Below, piece by piece: positions 7,354-15,106 of a DNA stretch of 42,220 nt. The translations under genes were made by a program, and so were the position numbers. How positions within the stretch are numbered: position 1 is the first letter of the stretch; each line of letters opens with the position of its first letter. The notes under the pieces are model-generated. The model did not search any database, was not told the origin of the DNA, and was given only the letters and a program-made list of their open reading frames with translations. This DNA is from UBA6168 sp964442355 (GTDB lineage Bacteria; Bacteroidota; Bacteroidia; Chitinophagales; Saprospiraceae), in the NCBI GenBank assembly GCA_964442355.1, contig CAYTZS010000018.1:1-42220 (forward strand), given 5' to 3'.

Positions 7354-7487
7354 TGCACCCCAGCCTGAACCAAGGCGGTTTCTCCACTTATCCTTTGATT
7401 CAAAAACTGACCAACCGCTTCTACTCTAAGGCGAAGGCTGGCGGGTTGAAAAATGGGGATTTGATGGTGTTGGAGGGGGTGGTGTGA
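7353..7487 (+). CDS. Possible 44-codon ORF overlapping the antitoxin stop
   Basis: An ATG at 7353 overlaps the antitoxin stop codon (TGATG). The frame encodes MHPSLNQGGFSTYPLIQKL and ends in NGDLMVLEGVV. Its last third lies in the right direct repeat. I recognise no domain. It may be a remnant of a lost downstream gene rather than a real protein; the only support is the coupled start. Confidence 0.2.
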   Translation: MHPSLNQGGFSTYPLIQKLTNRFYSKAKAGGLKNGDLMVLEGVV

Positions 7488-7492
7488 GGGGG
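7426..7492 (+). repeat. Imperfect direct repeat, right copy, flanking the antitoxin-like gene
   Basis: The partner of 6999-7054. It contains AAAAATGGGGATTTGATGG and GGTGGTGTGAGGG. The 145 nt that follow, up to the nuclease gene's 3' end, show only a small GCGGCC/GGCCGC hairpin near 7525. Confidence 0.7.
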
Positions 7493-7637
7493 TCGCAGTA
7501 GGCTGACCTACCTGACCTACGCACGGCGGCCAGAGGCCGCAACCCAAGCCCGTATGATTGCAAAGCTATCAACGAGCAGTACCGTTTTTCAATGGAAATG
7601 ACAGGTGGTGCGCCAGCGGGTTTTACTTTGACAACAC

Positions 7638-8696
7638 TTATTTAAAATGATTTAGGTATCTTTTATAATCTTCTACAATGCCATTATGCAATTTTAATTT
7701 TATACTTAGTTCACCTATTTTGTCTGGTGTGAAATTTTCTAAAACCCTAATTTGAGTCGTATCAGCCTTAAACAATTCAAATGCCACATCATTATAGACT
7801 ATGAAAAGATACAAGCCTATTTTCCATTTTTCACTTTCTTGTTTATGGTTTAAATGCAGGTGATATATTTGAAAATCAAATTTCCTCATATCATGCAAAA
7901 AATCTTCCTCATCCAACCAATTCATTTCATCAAAAATACCATTTCCATCAAGGTCATCATAATTACCTCCATATTCTTCAAAAGAGCTTAATACTTCGTT
8001 TTTAACATTATATCTAAGATACTCTAACAGTCGATGTATTATCATAGAATCAAAATCTCCATAAATCTCATTTCTTAATTCAAATAATTTGTACCCGTCA
8101 TAAAAACTTGTTAAAATGAATCCAAAATCATCAATATCAAGCTTATCCATGTCAATATGCTCTATTATTTCCTTGAGCACTTCAAAACTTGGATTTATAT
8201 TGAATTTAATTTTATAATCTTTGACGTCTTTAAGCATTTTTTCATATCTGCCTTGAGAAAAATACCTATCAATCAATTCTGGATAATTCATCAACCTATC
8301 TCTAATCTCTTCTCCTTCAATACAAATAATATCATACGATTTTTGTGGAGCTAATTTTTCTAGCCAAACTCTAGCGTTATTCGTTAAGTATGCACTTGTG
8401 AAAATTACAAGTGAATTGGGCAATTCTGCATCTGCCCAAGCTATTTTAGAATTCAAATGTTCCGGCGGAACACCATTTTGAGTATAATGCTTACATTCAA
8501 AAAACCATTTTGTTTCTTTAGACTTAATTGGGTTATTAAAAATATAGCAGGCTTCAATATCACGTCCATTGTCTGCACCACCTTCACGCCAAATCAAATT
8601 GTAAAATCCATATTTTAGTATTAAATCATAACATAAATTTTCAAACGCCCTCGGGCTGATTTGTTCAAAATGAATATCATTTTTGTTATATCTCAC
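7638..8696 (-). CDS. Mrr-like PD-(D/E)xK restriction endonuclease-like protein with an uncharacterised C-terminal region
   Basis: A 352-residue protein. Residues of about 10-125 form a PD-(D/E)xK nuclease domain: SPRAFENLCYDLI (conserved Glu helix), GGADNGRDIEA (metal-binding Asp), WFFECKHYTQNG (E-x-K catalytic motif), then LVIFTSAYLTNNARVWLEK and a beta-strand with IEGEEIRDRL, as in Mrr-type restriction enzymes. The remaining 220 residues are Asp/Glu-rich with no motif I know (DDLDGNGIFDEMNWLDEEDF is notable). The gene is visibly more AT-rich than its neighbours and uses a GTG start, both fitting horizontal transfer. No methyltransferase, helicase or other defence gene is adjacent, so it would act alone, perhaps against modified or foreign DNA. 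The nuclease call is well supported; the target is unknown. Confidence 0.8.
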   Translation of the reverse strand: MRYNKNDIHFEQISPRAFENLCYDLILKYGFYNLIWREGGADNGRDIEACYIFNNPIKSKETKWFFECKHYTQNGVPPEHLNSKIAWADAELPNSLVIFTSAYLTNNARVWLEKLAPQKSYDIICIEGEEIRDRLMNYPELIDRYFSQGRYEKMLKDVKDYKIKFNINPSFEVLKEIIEHIDMDKLDIDDFGFILTSFYDGYKLFELRNEIYGDFDSMIIHRLLEYLRYNVKNEVLSSFEEYGGNYDDLDGNGIFDEMNWLDEEDFLHDMRKFDFQIYHLHLNHKQESEKWKIGLYLFIVYNDVAFELFKADTTQIRVLENFTPDKIGELSIKLKLHNGIVEDYKRYLNHFK

Positions 8697-8752
8697 GATT
8701 AATGGTTATTTCCAGTAGATAGCTTGCATACACCAAACAAATAAAAATTAAT

Positions 8753-8787
8753 CCCACTGACCCAAACCTCTCAGTCAAGCCAGTGGG
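8753..8787 (-). terminator. Terminator of gcvP
   Basis: The minus strand has a stem CCCACTG/CAGTGGG (8781-8787 with 8753-8759) followed by ATTAATTTTTATTTG. It lies 12 nt beyond the gcvP stop codon. Confidence 0.6.
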
Positions 8788-8798
8788 GTTCTCTCTCT

Positions 8799-11684
8799 CT
8801 AAACCTCCTCCGCCATCCACTCCTCAATCGGCGGACAAACACAAACCAAATTCCTATCCCCATATCCCCCATCCACACGCCCAACGCTGGCCCAGAACTT
8901 CCGGCCCTCCCGCAGGTACGGCAGTGGGAAGCCCGCTTTTTCCCGGCTATAGGGGAAGTTCCAGTCATTGGCGGTCACTTGGTGGATGGTATGCGGGGCA
9001 TTGTGCAGTACGTTGTTGTCGTGCTCGTAGTCCCCGGCGGCGATTTCGTCAATCTCCTTGCGGATTTCCAGCAGGGCATCGCAGAAGCGGTCGAGTTCGG
9101 CCTTGTCCTCGCTCTCGGTCGGCTCAATCATGAGCGTGCCGGCCACGGGGAAGCTCAGCGTGGGCGCATGGAAGCCGTAGTCCATCAGGCGCTTGGCGAT
9201 GTCCTCGGCGGAGCAGAACTGCTTGAACGGGCGCACGTCCACAATCATCTCGTGGGCAGCACGGCCGTTTTCGCCGCTGTACAGAATCTGGAAAGCACCC
9301 TCCAGCCTCGCCTTCATATAATTGGCGTTCAAGATGGCATAACGGGTGGCGTCGGTCACGCCCTGTGCGCCCAACATGCGGATATACCCATAGCTGATGA
9401 GCAGGATGCTGGCGCTGCCCCAAGGCGCTGCGCTCACGGCGCTGATGCCCATCTCGCCGCCCGTGCGCACCAGTGGGTGCGAAGGCAGGTACGGGGCCAG
9501 TTTATCATTTACACAAATAGGGCCCATGCCAGGGCCGCCGCCGCCGTGCGGGATGGCGAAGGTCTTGTGCAGGTTCAGGTGGCAGACGTCTGCCCCGATG
9601 ATGCCGGGACTCGTCAGGCCGACCTGGGCGTTCATGTTCGCACCGTCCATATAGACGAGGCCGCCGTGGTCGTGAATCATCTGGCAAATCTGCTTGATTT
9701 CCACCTCAAAAACCCCGTGCGTACTGGGGTAAGTCACCATCAGGCAGGCGAGGTTGGCGCTGTGCTGCTCGGCCTTGGCCCGCAGGTCGTCGAGGTCCAC
9801 GTTGCCCCGCTCGTCGCAGGCCGTCACCACGATTTCCATGCCCGCCATGGCTGCGCTGGCGGGGTTCGTGCCGTGTGCCGAGGACGGAATCAGCGCCACT
9901 TTGCGGTGGCTTTCGCCCCTTGCCTCATGGTACGCCCGGATGGTCATCAGGCCAGCGTACTCGCCCTGAGCGCCGGAGTTCGGCTGGAGCGAGCAGGCAG
10001 TGAAGCCCGTAATTTCACTCAAATAAGCCTCCAATTCACGGAAGATTTCCCGGTAGCCCTCCGTCTGGTCTTCGGGCGCATACGGGTGCATGTTCGCAAA
10101 TTCTGGCCAGCTCACGGGGAAGAGTTCCGACGCTGCGTTCAACTTCATCGTGCAGCTTCCCAGCGAAATCATCGAGTGCGTCAGCGACAAATCCTTGTTC
10201 TCCAACCGCTTGATGTAGCGCATCATCTGCGACTCGGTGCGGTGGCTGTTGAAGACCGGATGGGTCAGGTATTCCGATTCCCGCACAAGTGCGGCGGGTA
10301 CTTTTATGTCATCGGAAGCGCTCATTTCCACACTCGCATCCGAACCTTTTGCTTGCGCAAACACGCTGATTATCAGGTCAATATCTTCATCCGTGACCGT
10401 CTCGTCAAGGGTTATCTGCACGTTGCCGTTGGCATAATGGAAGTTGATTTCGGTGGCGATGGCAAGGTGGTGGATGGCATCGGCAGTGGCCTCATCCATC
10501 TGCACACAGAGCGTATCGAAGTAGCTGTAATTCAATTGGTTGTAACCAAGCAGGTGCAGGTTCTTTTCCAATATTTTGGCAAACGTGTGCACCCGCTCTG
10601 CAATGGCCCGGATTCCCTTCGGCCCGTGCCAAGCGGCGTACATGCCTGCCATGATGGCCAGCAGCGCCTGTGCGGTGCAGATATTGGAAGTCGCCTTTTC
10701 CCGGCGGATGTGCTGCTCACGGGTTTGGAGCGCCATGCGCAAGGCCCGCTTGCCGTGCGAGTCCACCGACACGCCAATGATGCGGCCAGGGATGATGCGC
10801 TTGTGCTCCTCCTTCGTTGCGAAGAAAGCGGCATGAGGCCCACCGAAACCCATTGGCACCCCGAAGCGCTGGGAGTTGCCCACGGCGCAGTCGGCGCCCC
10901 ACTCAGCAGGAGCCTTCAGCACGGCGAGGGCGAGCAGGTCGGTGGCCACGGTCACATAAATCTCGTGGGCGTTGCATTTTTCGGTGAAGGCCCGGAAGTC
11001 GTCCACCATGCCGTTCTTGCCGGGGTATTGGAGCAGAACACCGAAGGTTTTCTCCGAAAAATCAAAGCTCTTCCAATCGCCGACGACCACTTCGATGTTC
11101 ATCGGCTTGGCCCTTGTGAGCAGCACGTCAATGGTGGCATCGAGCACGTTTTCATCTACAAAAAACACGTTGGCGGGGTCGCCCTTGGCCTTTTTGTTTT
11201 TCACGTTGAAAAACATGGCCATTGCCTCAGCGGCAGCCGTGCCTTCGTCGAGGAGGCTGGCGTTGGCGATGGGGAAGCCCGTCATGTCGCTCACCACCGT
11301 CTGGAAATTGAGGATAGCTTCGAGGCGGCCCTGCGAGATTTCGGCCTGGTACGGCGTGTACTGCGTGTACCAGCCGGGGTTTTGGAAGATGTTGCGCAGG
11401 ATGACCGACGGCGTGATGGTGCCGTAGTAGCCCTGCCCGATGTAGGTCTTGAAGACCTTGTTCAAGCTGGCCACTTCCTTGAGTTCTCGCAGGTACTCGA
11501 ACTCGGACTGCGCCGCCGGGATGTTCAGTTCGCCTTGACGGCGGATGGCGGGCGGCACGGTTTCGTCAATCAACTGGTCAAGTGAAGGAACGCCAATGGT
11601 GTTCAGCATCTCCTGTGTTTCCTCGTGGTTCGGACCGATATGGCGGTCAACGAAGCGGTCGTAGAATGCGGTGGAATTGCTCAT
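8799..11684 (-). CDS. gcvP: Glycine dehydrogenase (decarboxylating), glycine cleavage P-protein
   Basis: A 961-residue P-protein, the PLP-dependent enzyme that decarboxylates glycine and passes the aminomethyl group to lipoylated GcvH. It is the full-length single-chain form. The N-terminal half starts with RHIGPNHEETQEMLNTIG and contains YIGQGYYGTITP. The C-terminal half has SLGSCTMKLNAASE, LQPNSGAQGEYAGL, SSAHGTNPASAAMAG and NLHKTFAIPHGGGGPG, where K707 is the PLP lysine. The ATG at 11684 matches the family N-terminus. A TACATTTG -7 box lies 48 nt upstream. GcvH and GcvT are not in the window, so the cleavage system is dispersed. Confidence 0.97.
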   Translation of the reverse strand: MSNSTAFYDRFVDRHIGPNHEETQEMLNTIGVPSLDQLIDETVPPAIRRQGELNIPAAQSEFEYLRELKEVASLNKVFKTYIGQGYYGTITPSVILRNIFQNPGWYTQYTPYQAEISQGRLEAILNFQTVVSDMTGFPIANASLLDEGTAAAEAMAMFFNVKNKKAKGDPANVFFVDENVLDATIDVLLTRAKPMNIEVVVGDWKSFDFSEKTFGVLLQYPGKNGMVDDFRAFTEKCNAHEIYVTVATDLLALAVLKAPAEWGADCAVGNSQRFGVPMGFGGPHAAFFATKEEHKRIIPGRIIGVSVDSHGKRALRMALQTREQHIRREKATSNICTAQALLAIMAGMYAAWHGPKGIRAIAERVHTFAKILEKNLHLLGYNQLNYSYFDTLCVQMDEATADAIHHLAIATEINFHYANGNVQITLDETVTDEDIDLIISVFAQAKGSDASVEMSASDDIKVPAALVRESEYLTHPVFNSHRTESQMMRYIKRLENKDLSLTHSMISLGSCTMKLNAASELFPVSWPEFANMHPYAPEDQTEGYREIFRELEAYLSEITGFTACSLQPNSGAQGEYAGLMTIRAYHEARGESHRKVALIPSSAHGTNPASAAMAGMEIVVTACDERGNVDLDDLRAKAEQHSANLACLMVTYPSTHGVFEVEIKQICQMIHDHGGLVYMDGANMNAQVGLTSPGIIGADVCHLNLHKTFAIPHGGGGPGMGPICVNDKLAPYLPSHPLVRTGGEMGISAVSAAPWGSASILLISYGYIRMLGAQGVTDATRYAILNANYMKARLEGAFQILYSGENGRAAHEMIVDVRPFKQFCSAEDIAKRLMDYGFHAPTLSFPVAGTLMIEPTESEDKAELDRFCDALLEIRKEIDEIAAGDYEHDNNVLHNAPHTIHQVTANDWNFPYSREKAGFPLPYLREGRKFWASVGRVDGGYGDRNLVCVCPPIEEWMAEEV

Positions 11685-11731
11685 ATTATTTCCTGAATTT
11701 GGAATTATTTGGTGAAGAATTTTTTGCGGGA

Positions 11732-11739
11732 CAAATGTA
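11732..11739 (-). promoter_or_regulatory. -7 box (TACATTTG) of gcvP
   Basis: On the minus strand it reads TACATTTG, a perfect TAnnTTTG, 48 nt upstream of the gcvP ATG. No glycine-riboswitch-like structure was recognised in the short leader. Confidence 0.55.
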
Positions 11740-11795
11740 GGATTTTGGTCGGGGAAATTAACAAGTAGGGGAGGGAATGGTTGTGGACGGGATGC

Positions 11796-11902
11796 GCGAG
11801 GAGGAAGGAACCACGGATTGGGCGGATGCGGCGGATGGATACTGATTTTAATCAGCTCAAATCCGCCCCATCTGTGTCATCCGCATGCCATTCTCCTCGC
11901 GT
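11796..11902. repeat. 107-bp nested palindromic intergenic element between gcvP and aroB
   Basis: Three concentric inverted arms are visible. The outer pair CGCGAGGAG is 11796-11804 with 11894-11902. The middle pair of 22 nt is 11816-11837 with 11862-11883 and has a few mismatches (GGCGGAT-type words). The inner pair is CTGATT/AATCAG at 11843-11848 and 11851-11856. It resembles the GGCGGAT-rich dyad repeats scattered in Bacteroidota intergenic DNA, and could act as the aroB terminator or as a mobile repeat. Confidence 0.65.
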
Positions 11903-11909
11903 GTCAAAA

Positions 11910-12989
11910 TTAGAGGGTAATATAAAACCGCAAAGCTTCTTCAATCACCCCCACCTCGCAAAACTGGTCAATCCTCGCCTTGCCGATGGCAGGTAGCAGC
12001 GTGAAATTGATGCGACCGCCCACGTTTTTCTTGTCTTTTTTCATAATGTCAAAAACAGCGGGAAAGTCCTCCTCAGCCAGCGGCCAATGCGGGTAGAAGC
12101 GTTTCACAAAAGCTACAATCTCGTCCAGTTCTGTCGCTGAAAGCCCAAGCATTTTATTGGAAAGCCAAGCCTCGCAGATGATGCCGAGGGCGACGGCTTC
12201 GCCATGAAGTAGTGATTGGTGATTGGTGATTGGTGATTGGTCGGCGATTCCCAATGAAACACTTTCAACAGCGTGCCCAATCGTATGCCCAAAATTCAGC
12301 GCCTTGCGGATGCACTTCTCCGTGGGGTCTTTCTCCAAGATGAGTTTTTTGATGGAAAGGGAAGGTGCAAGGAACGCCGCCCAATCCACGACCATCAAGT
12401 CATGGATTTGCTGCAAATTATGCCAATGTTCGGCATCAGCGATGAGGGCATGTTTGAACACCTCGGCGAAGCCGCTGCGAATTTCGGTGAGGGGCAGGGT
12501 TTTCAAAAACGTCGGGTCAACGAGCACTGCCTTCGGGTTTTGGAAGACGCCGATGCTGTTCTTCACACCGTTGAAATCAATGGCCAGCTTGCCGCCCACA
12601 GAGGCGTCCACCTGTGAGAGGAGGGTCGTTGGCACCTGCACAAAATCAATCCCACGCAGGTAGGTTGCTGCGCAAAACCCGCCCATGTCACCGATGACGC
12701 CGCCGCCGAGGTTGATGAGCAGCGAACGGCGGTCAAGGCCATGGCGCATCATTTCCGACCAGATGAAGCGGCAGGTGTCAAGCCCCTTGTGCAGCTCGCC
12801 AGCGGGTATCTTGATGGCAACTACCTCGAAATCAGTGTTTTGCAAAAAATAGGGAAAGCAGAGTCGGTAAGTATTGTTGTCCACCAGCACGGCGATTTTG
12901 GTGTACTTACCTGCGGCAACGAGCGCCCGAAGCGGCCCGCCCATTTCACCGATGAAAATATCGTACTCGTTTAGATTGAGTTTAATCAT
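11910..12989 (-). CDS. aroB: 3-dehydroquinate synthase
   Basis: A 359-residue enzyme of the shikimate pathway that converts DAHP to 3-dehydroquinate using NAD and zinc. Signatures: GGGVIGDMGGFCAATYLRGIDFVQVPTTLLSQVDASVGGK (cut here into motifs GGGVIGDMGGF and VPTTLLSQVDASVGGK), KTLPLTEIRSGFAEVFKHALI, RKALNFGHTIGHAVES and LLHGEAVALG; the last two carry zinc-ligand histidines. The ATG at 12989 (MIKLNLNEYDIFIG) was chosen; the frame is open upstream but only through nonamer repeats coding LNLLNLLNLL. Between the two zinc-ligand motifs lies a heptamer tandem repeat (12213-12240) that inserts SPITNHQ-like residues. The gene diverges from kmo. Confidence 0.95.
   Translation of the reverse strand: MIKLNLNEYDIFIGEMGGPLRALVAAGKYTKIAVLVDNNTYRLCFPYFLQNTDFEVVAIKIPAGELHKGLDTCRFIWSEMMRHGLDRRSLLINLGGGVIGDMGGFCAATYLRGIDFVQVPTTLLSQVDASVGGKLAIDFNGVKNSIGVFQNPKAVLVDPTFLKTLPLTEIRSGFAEVFKHALIADAEHWHNLQQIHDLMVVDWAAFLAPSLSIKKLILEKDPTEKCIRKALNFGHTIGHAVESVSLGIADQSPITNHQSLLHGEAVALGIICEAWLSNKMLGLSATELDEIVAFVKRFYPHWPLAEEDFPAVFDIMKKDKKNVGGRINFTLLPAIGKARIDQFCEVGVIEEALRFYITL
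12213..12240 (-). repeat. Four perfect TGATTGG heptamers inside the aroB coding sequence
   Basis: Plus-strand TGATTGG occurs four times without interruption. In aroB it encodes the residues QSPITNHQS just before LLHGEAVA. Because the unit is 7 nt, gain or loss of one or two units would shift the frame; three units (7 codons) would not. Confidence 0.9.
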
Positions 12990-13056
12990 GCGCAAGTTTA
13001 GTGGCTTGAAGGTATTTTTACTTGAAAACGCCCTAGTTTTGGGGCAAAATTGCAAC

Positions 13057-13138
13057 AGGTTTAGAAGGTTTAATAGGTTTAGTAGGTTTAAAGCGGCCAC
13101 AACTAAACTTTCTATACCCTCTAAACCCTCTAACCAAG
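13057..13138. repeat. Nonamer arrays in the aroB-kmo intergenic region
   Basis: Four units AGGTTTAGA, AGGTTTAAT, AGGTTTAGT and AGGTTTAAA fill 13057-13092. Three units CTATACCCT, CTAAACCCT and CTAACCAAG fill 13112-13138 in roughly the inverted sense. They occupy most of the space between the divergent aroB and kmo starts, ending 2 nt before the kmo ATG. Confidence 0.75.
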
Positions 13139-13140
13139 TT

Positions 13141-14487
13141 ATGGAAAAGAAAGCAGTCATCGTCGGCGCAGGTTTGGTCGGCGCATTGTGGTCGGTTTTT
13201 TTGGCAAAAAGGGGCTACACAGTAGACGTGTACGAGCGCCGCTCCGACTTTCGGCAGGCGGGCTACATCGGTGGCCGCTCCATCAACCTCGCCCTCAGTG
13301 AGCGGGGCTGGAAGGCTGTCGAAATCGCAGGCATTCGGGAAAAAATCGAGCGAGTAGCCATTCCGATGCCGGGCCGCATGATGCATGGCACAGACGGCTC
13401 GCTCACCTACCAGCCCTACGGCCACGAAGGTCAAGCTATCTACTCGGTGAGCCGTGGCGGCCTGAACATCGAGCTGGTGAACATCGCCGACGAAATGGAC
13501 AATGTGCGCTTCCATTTCAACCAAGCCTGCCTCGGCGTTGACCTCGAAAACAATACCGCCCGCTTTCAGGACACCCGCACTGGCGTCGAGTACGCCATTG
13601 AGAGCGACCTAATTTTCGGCACGGACGGAGCCTTTTCACCCGTGCGCCAAAGCCTGCAAAAGCTACCGCGCTTCAATTATTCCCAGCAATACATTGACTA
13701 CGGCTACAAGGAGCTTTGCATCCCTGCCAAGCCCGACGGCAGCCATCAGATGGACACGGGAGCACTTCATATCTGGCCACGTGGTCAGTTCATGCTCATC
13801 GCACTGCCCAATGTGGACGGTAGTTTCACCTGCACTTTGTTCATGCCTTTTGAGGGCGAGGTATCATTTGAGAACCTGAAAACAGACGAGCAGGTCACCG
13901 CTTTTTTTGAAAAATACTTCCCCGATACGCTGCCGCTGATGCCTGCTTACTTGGCCGATTTCAAGGAAAACCCGACCTCGGCGCTAGTCACGGTGCGCTG
14001 CAATCCTTGGCACTATCGCCACAAGGTGATGCTGCTCGGCGATGCCTGCCATGCCATCGTGCCGTTCTTCGGGCAGGGCATGAACTGCGGTTTCGAAGAC
14101 TGTACCATCCTCGACTCGCTGATGGACAAGTACGAGGAGCATTGGCCGAGTATCATTGAAGAATTCAACGCCAACCGCCCAGAGGACGCCAACGCCATCG
14201 CCGACCTCGCCCTGCTCAATTTCATCGAAATGCGGGACAAGGTGGCCGACCCGAAGTTTTTGCTTTGGAAAAAAGTGGAGAAACACCTCGCCGAGAAATT
14301 CCCCAGCGAGTTCCAGTCTGTTTATTCGATGGTAAGCTTCAGCCACGTACCGTACAGCCGGGCTTTGGCCGAGGTGAGCCGCCACGAGCAGTTGTTTAAT
14401 AAAATGCTGGAAATCAAGGATTTGGAAAGTAATTGGACGGGGCCAGAAGTGGAGCGGGTGTTTCGGGGGTGGTTGGCTGGTTCGTGA
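13141..14487 (+). CDS. kmo: Kynurenine 3-monooxygenase
   Basis: A 448-residue FAD-dependent aromatic hydroxylase that converts kynurenine to 3-hydroxykynurenine in tryptophan catabolism, which can lead to quinolinate and NAD. Signatures: VIVGAGLVGALWSVFLAKRGYTVDVYERR (Rossmann, GxGxxG form; shown in part as VGAGLVGAL), IGGRSINLALSERGWKA typical of KMO, FGTDGAFSPVR, and VMLLGDACHAIVPFFGQGMNCGFEDC, the GD motif that binds FAD. The C-terminal part FSHVPYSRALA is also typical. ATG at 13141 gives the standard KMO N-terminus. Other kynurenine-pathway genes are not in the window. A 13-bp hairpin follows the stop. Confidence 0.95.
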   Translation: MEKKAVIVGAGLVGALWSVFLAKRGYTVDVYERRSDFRQAGYIGGRSINLALSERGWKAVEIAGIREKIERVAIPMPGRMMHGTDGSLTYQPYGHEGQAIYSVSRGGLNIELVNIADEMDNVRFHFNQACLGVDLENNTARFQDTRTGVEYAIESDLIFGTDGAFSPVRQSLQKLPRFNYSQQYIDYGYKELCIPAKPDGSHQMDTGALHIWPRGQFMLIALPNVDGSFTCTLFMPFEGEVSFENLKTDEQVTAFFEKYFPDTLPLMPAYLADFKENPTSALVTVRCNPWHYRHKVMLLGDACHAIVPFFGQGMNCGFEDCTILDSLMDKYEEHWPSIIEEFNANRPEDANAIADLALLNFIEMRDKVADPKFLLWKKVEKHLAEKFPSEFQSVYSMVSFSHVPYSRALAEVSRHEQLFNKMLEIKDLESNWTGPEVERVFRGWLAGS

Positions 14488-14493
14488 AAGTTA

Positions 14494-14525
14494 AACGCTG
14501 GAAGGGTTCAACCCCTTCCAGCGTT
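14494..14525. terminator. Hairpin terminator between kmo and crtZ
   Basis: A perfect 13-bp stem AACGCTGGAAGGG (14494-14506) with 14513-14525 and a 6-nt loop, between convergent genes. The T-tract after it is weak. Confidence 0.8.
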
Positions 14526-14534
14526 GTGTAATTG

Positions 14535-15014
14535 TTAAACGGCTTTCTTCCCCCACTCACTCCTTTTCCTAAAATACTTCGGATTCACCACCAGCAAACC
14601 AAACGACTCGCAGTCATGCTTGCCTTGATTGGCGTGGTGCGACCCGTGCGCCCGCAAGATGGCACGGCTGTATTTCGAGTCCAGTTGCCGGAACCACGAA
14701 AACCGCTGGTGGATGTACACATCGTGGATGAGGAAGTAAATGGCCCCGTAAATCGTGATGCCCAGCCCCACGAAAAACAGCCAAGTATGCACTGTAAAGC
14801 TTCCCAACATAATACAGGTGATACCCGGCGTTGCAAATACCAAGAAAAACAAGTCGTTCTTCTCGAACCAGCGCCCTTCCTTGAAATCGGGGCGGTGGTG
14901 GTCTTCGTGCCACTTCCAGCCGAAGCCGTGCATGATGTATTTATGGGCGAACCACGCCACGAACTCCATGCCGCCCACTGCGGCGAGGGTGATGAGGATA
15001 TTTTTGAGAATCAT
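14535..15014 (-). CDS. crtZ: Beta-carotene hydroxylase (fatty-acid hydroxylase superfamily)
   Basis: A 159-residue membrane di-iron hydroxylase that adds 3-OH groups to beta-ionone rings, giving zeaxanthin. The histidine clusters are clear: HKYIMHG, HEDHH, HDVYIHQRF and HGSHH, with about four membrane segments between them. ATG at 15014 (MILKNILITLAAVGGMEFVAW) gives the usual N-terminus; the upstream frame is repeat DNA. It is the last gene of a crtI-crtB-crtZ set on the minus strand, separated from crtB by a 90-nt inverted repeat. No lycopene cyclase gene is seen here. Confidence 0.93.
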   Translation of the reverse strand: MILKNILITLAAVGGMEFVAWFAHKYIMHGFGWKWHEDHHRPDFKEGRWFEKNDLFFLVFATPGITCIMLGSFTVHTWLFFVGLGITIYGAIYFLIHDVYIHQRFSWFRQLDSKYSRAILRAHGSHHANQGKHDCESFGLLVVNPKYFRKRSEWGKKAV

Positions 15015-15020
15015 TTTTAG

Positions 15021-15106
15021 AAGGATTGAATGACTGAAGGATTGAGGGATTGAAGGATTCCTAGGGCAGCCCTTCAATCCTTCTCTCATTCAATCCTTCA
15101 ATCCTT
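15021..15106. repeat. Inverted array of GGATTGAAG-type short repeats between crtB and crtZ
   Basis: Left arm 15021-15056 and right arm 15071-15106 are both built from AAGGATTGA/GGATTGAAG words and are inverted copies of each other with several mismatches. The loop is 15057-15070. The right arm overlaps the crtB stop codon. The transcript could form a long stem between crtB and crtZ. Confidence 0.75.

Noticed and set aside
8979..11585. An 868-codon open frame on the plus strand opposite gcvP
   Set aside because: It is the antisense shadow of a clearly coding P-protein gene in GC-rich DNA; its residues (Val/His/Arg-rich) show no domain.
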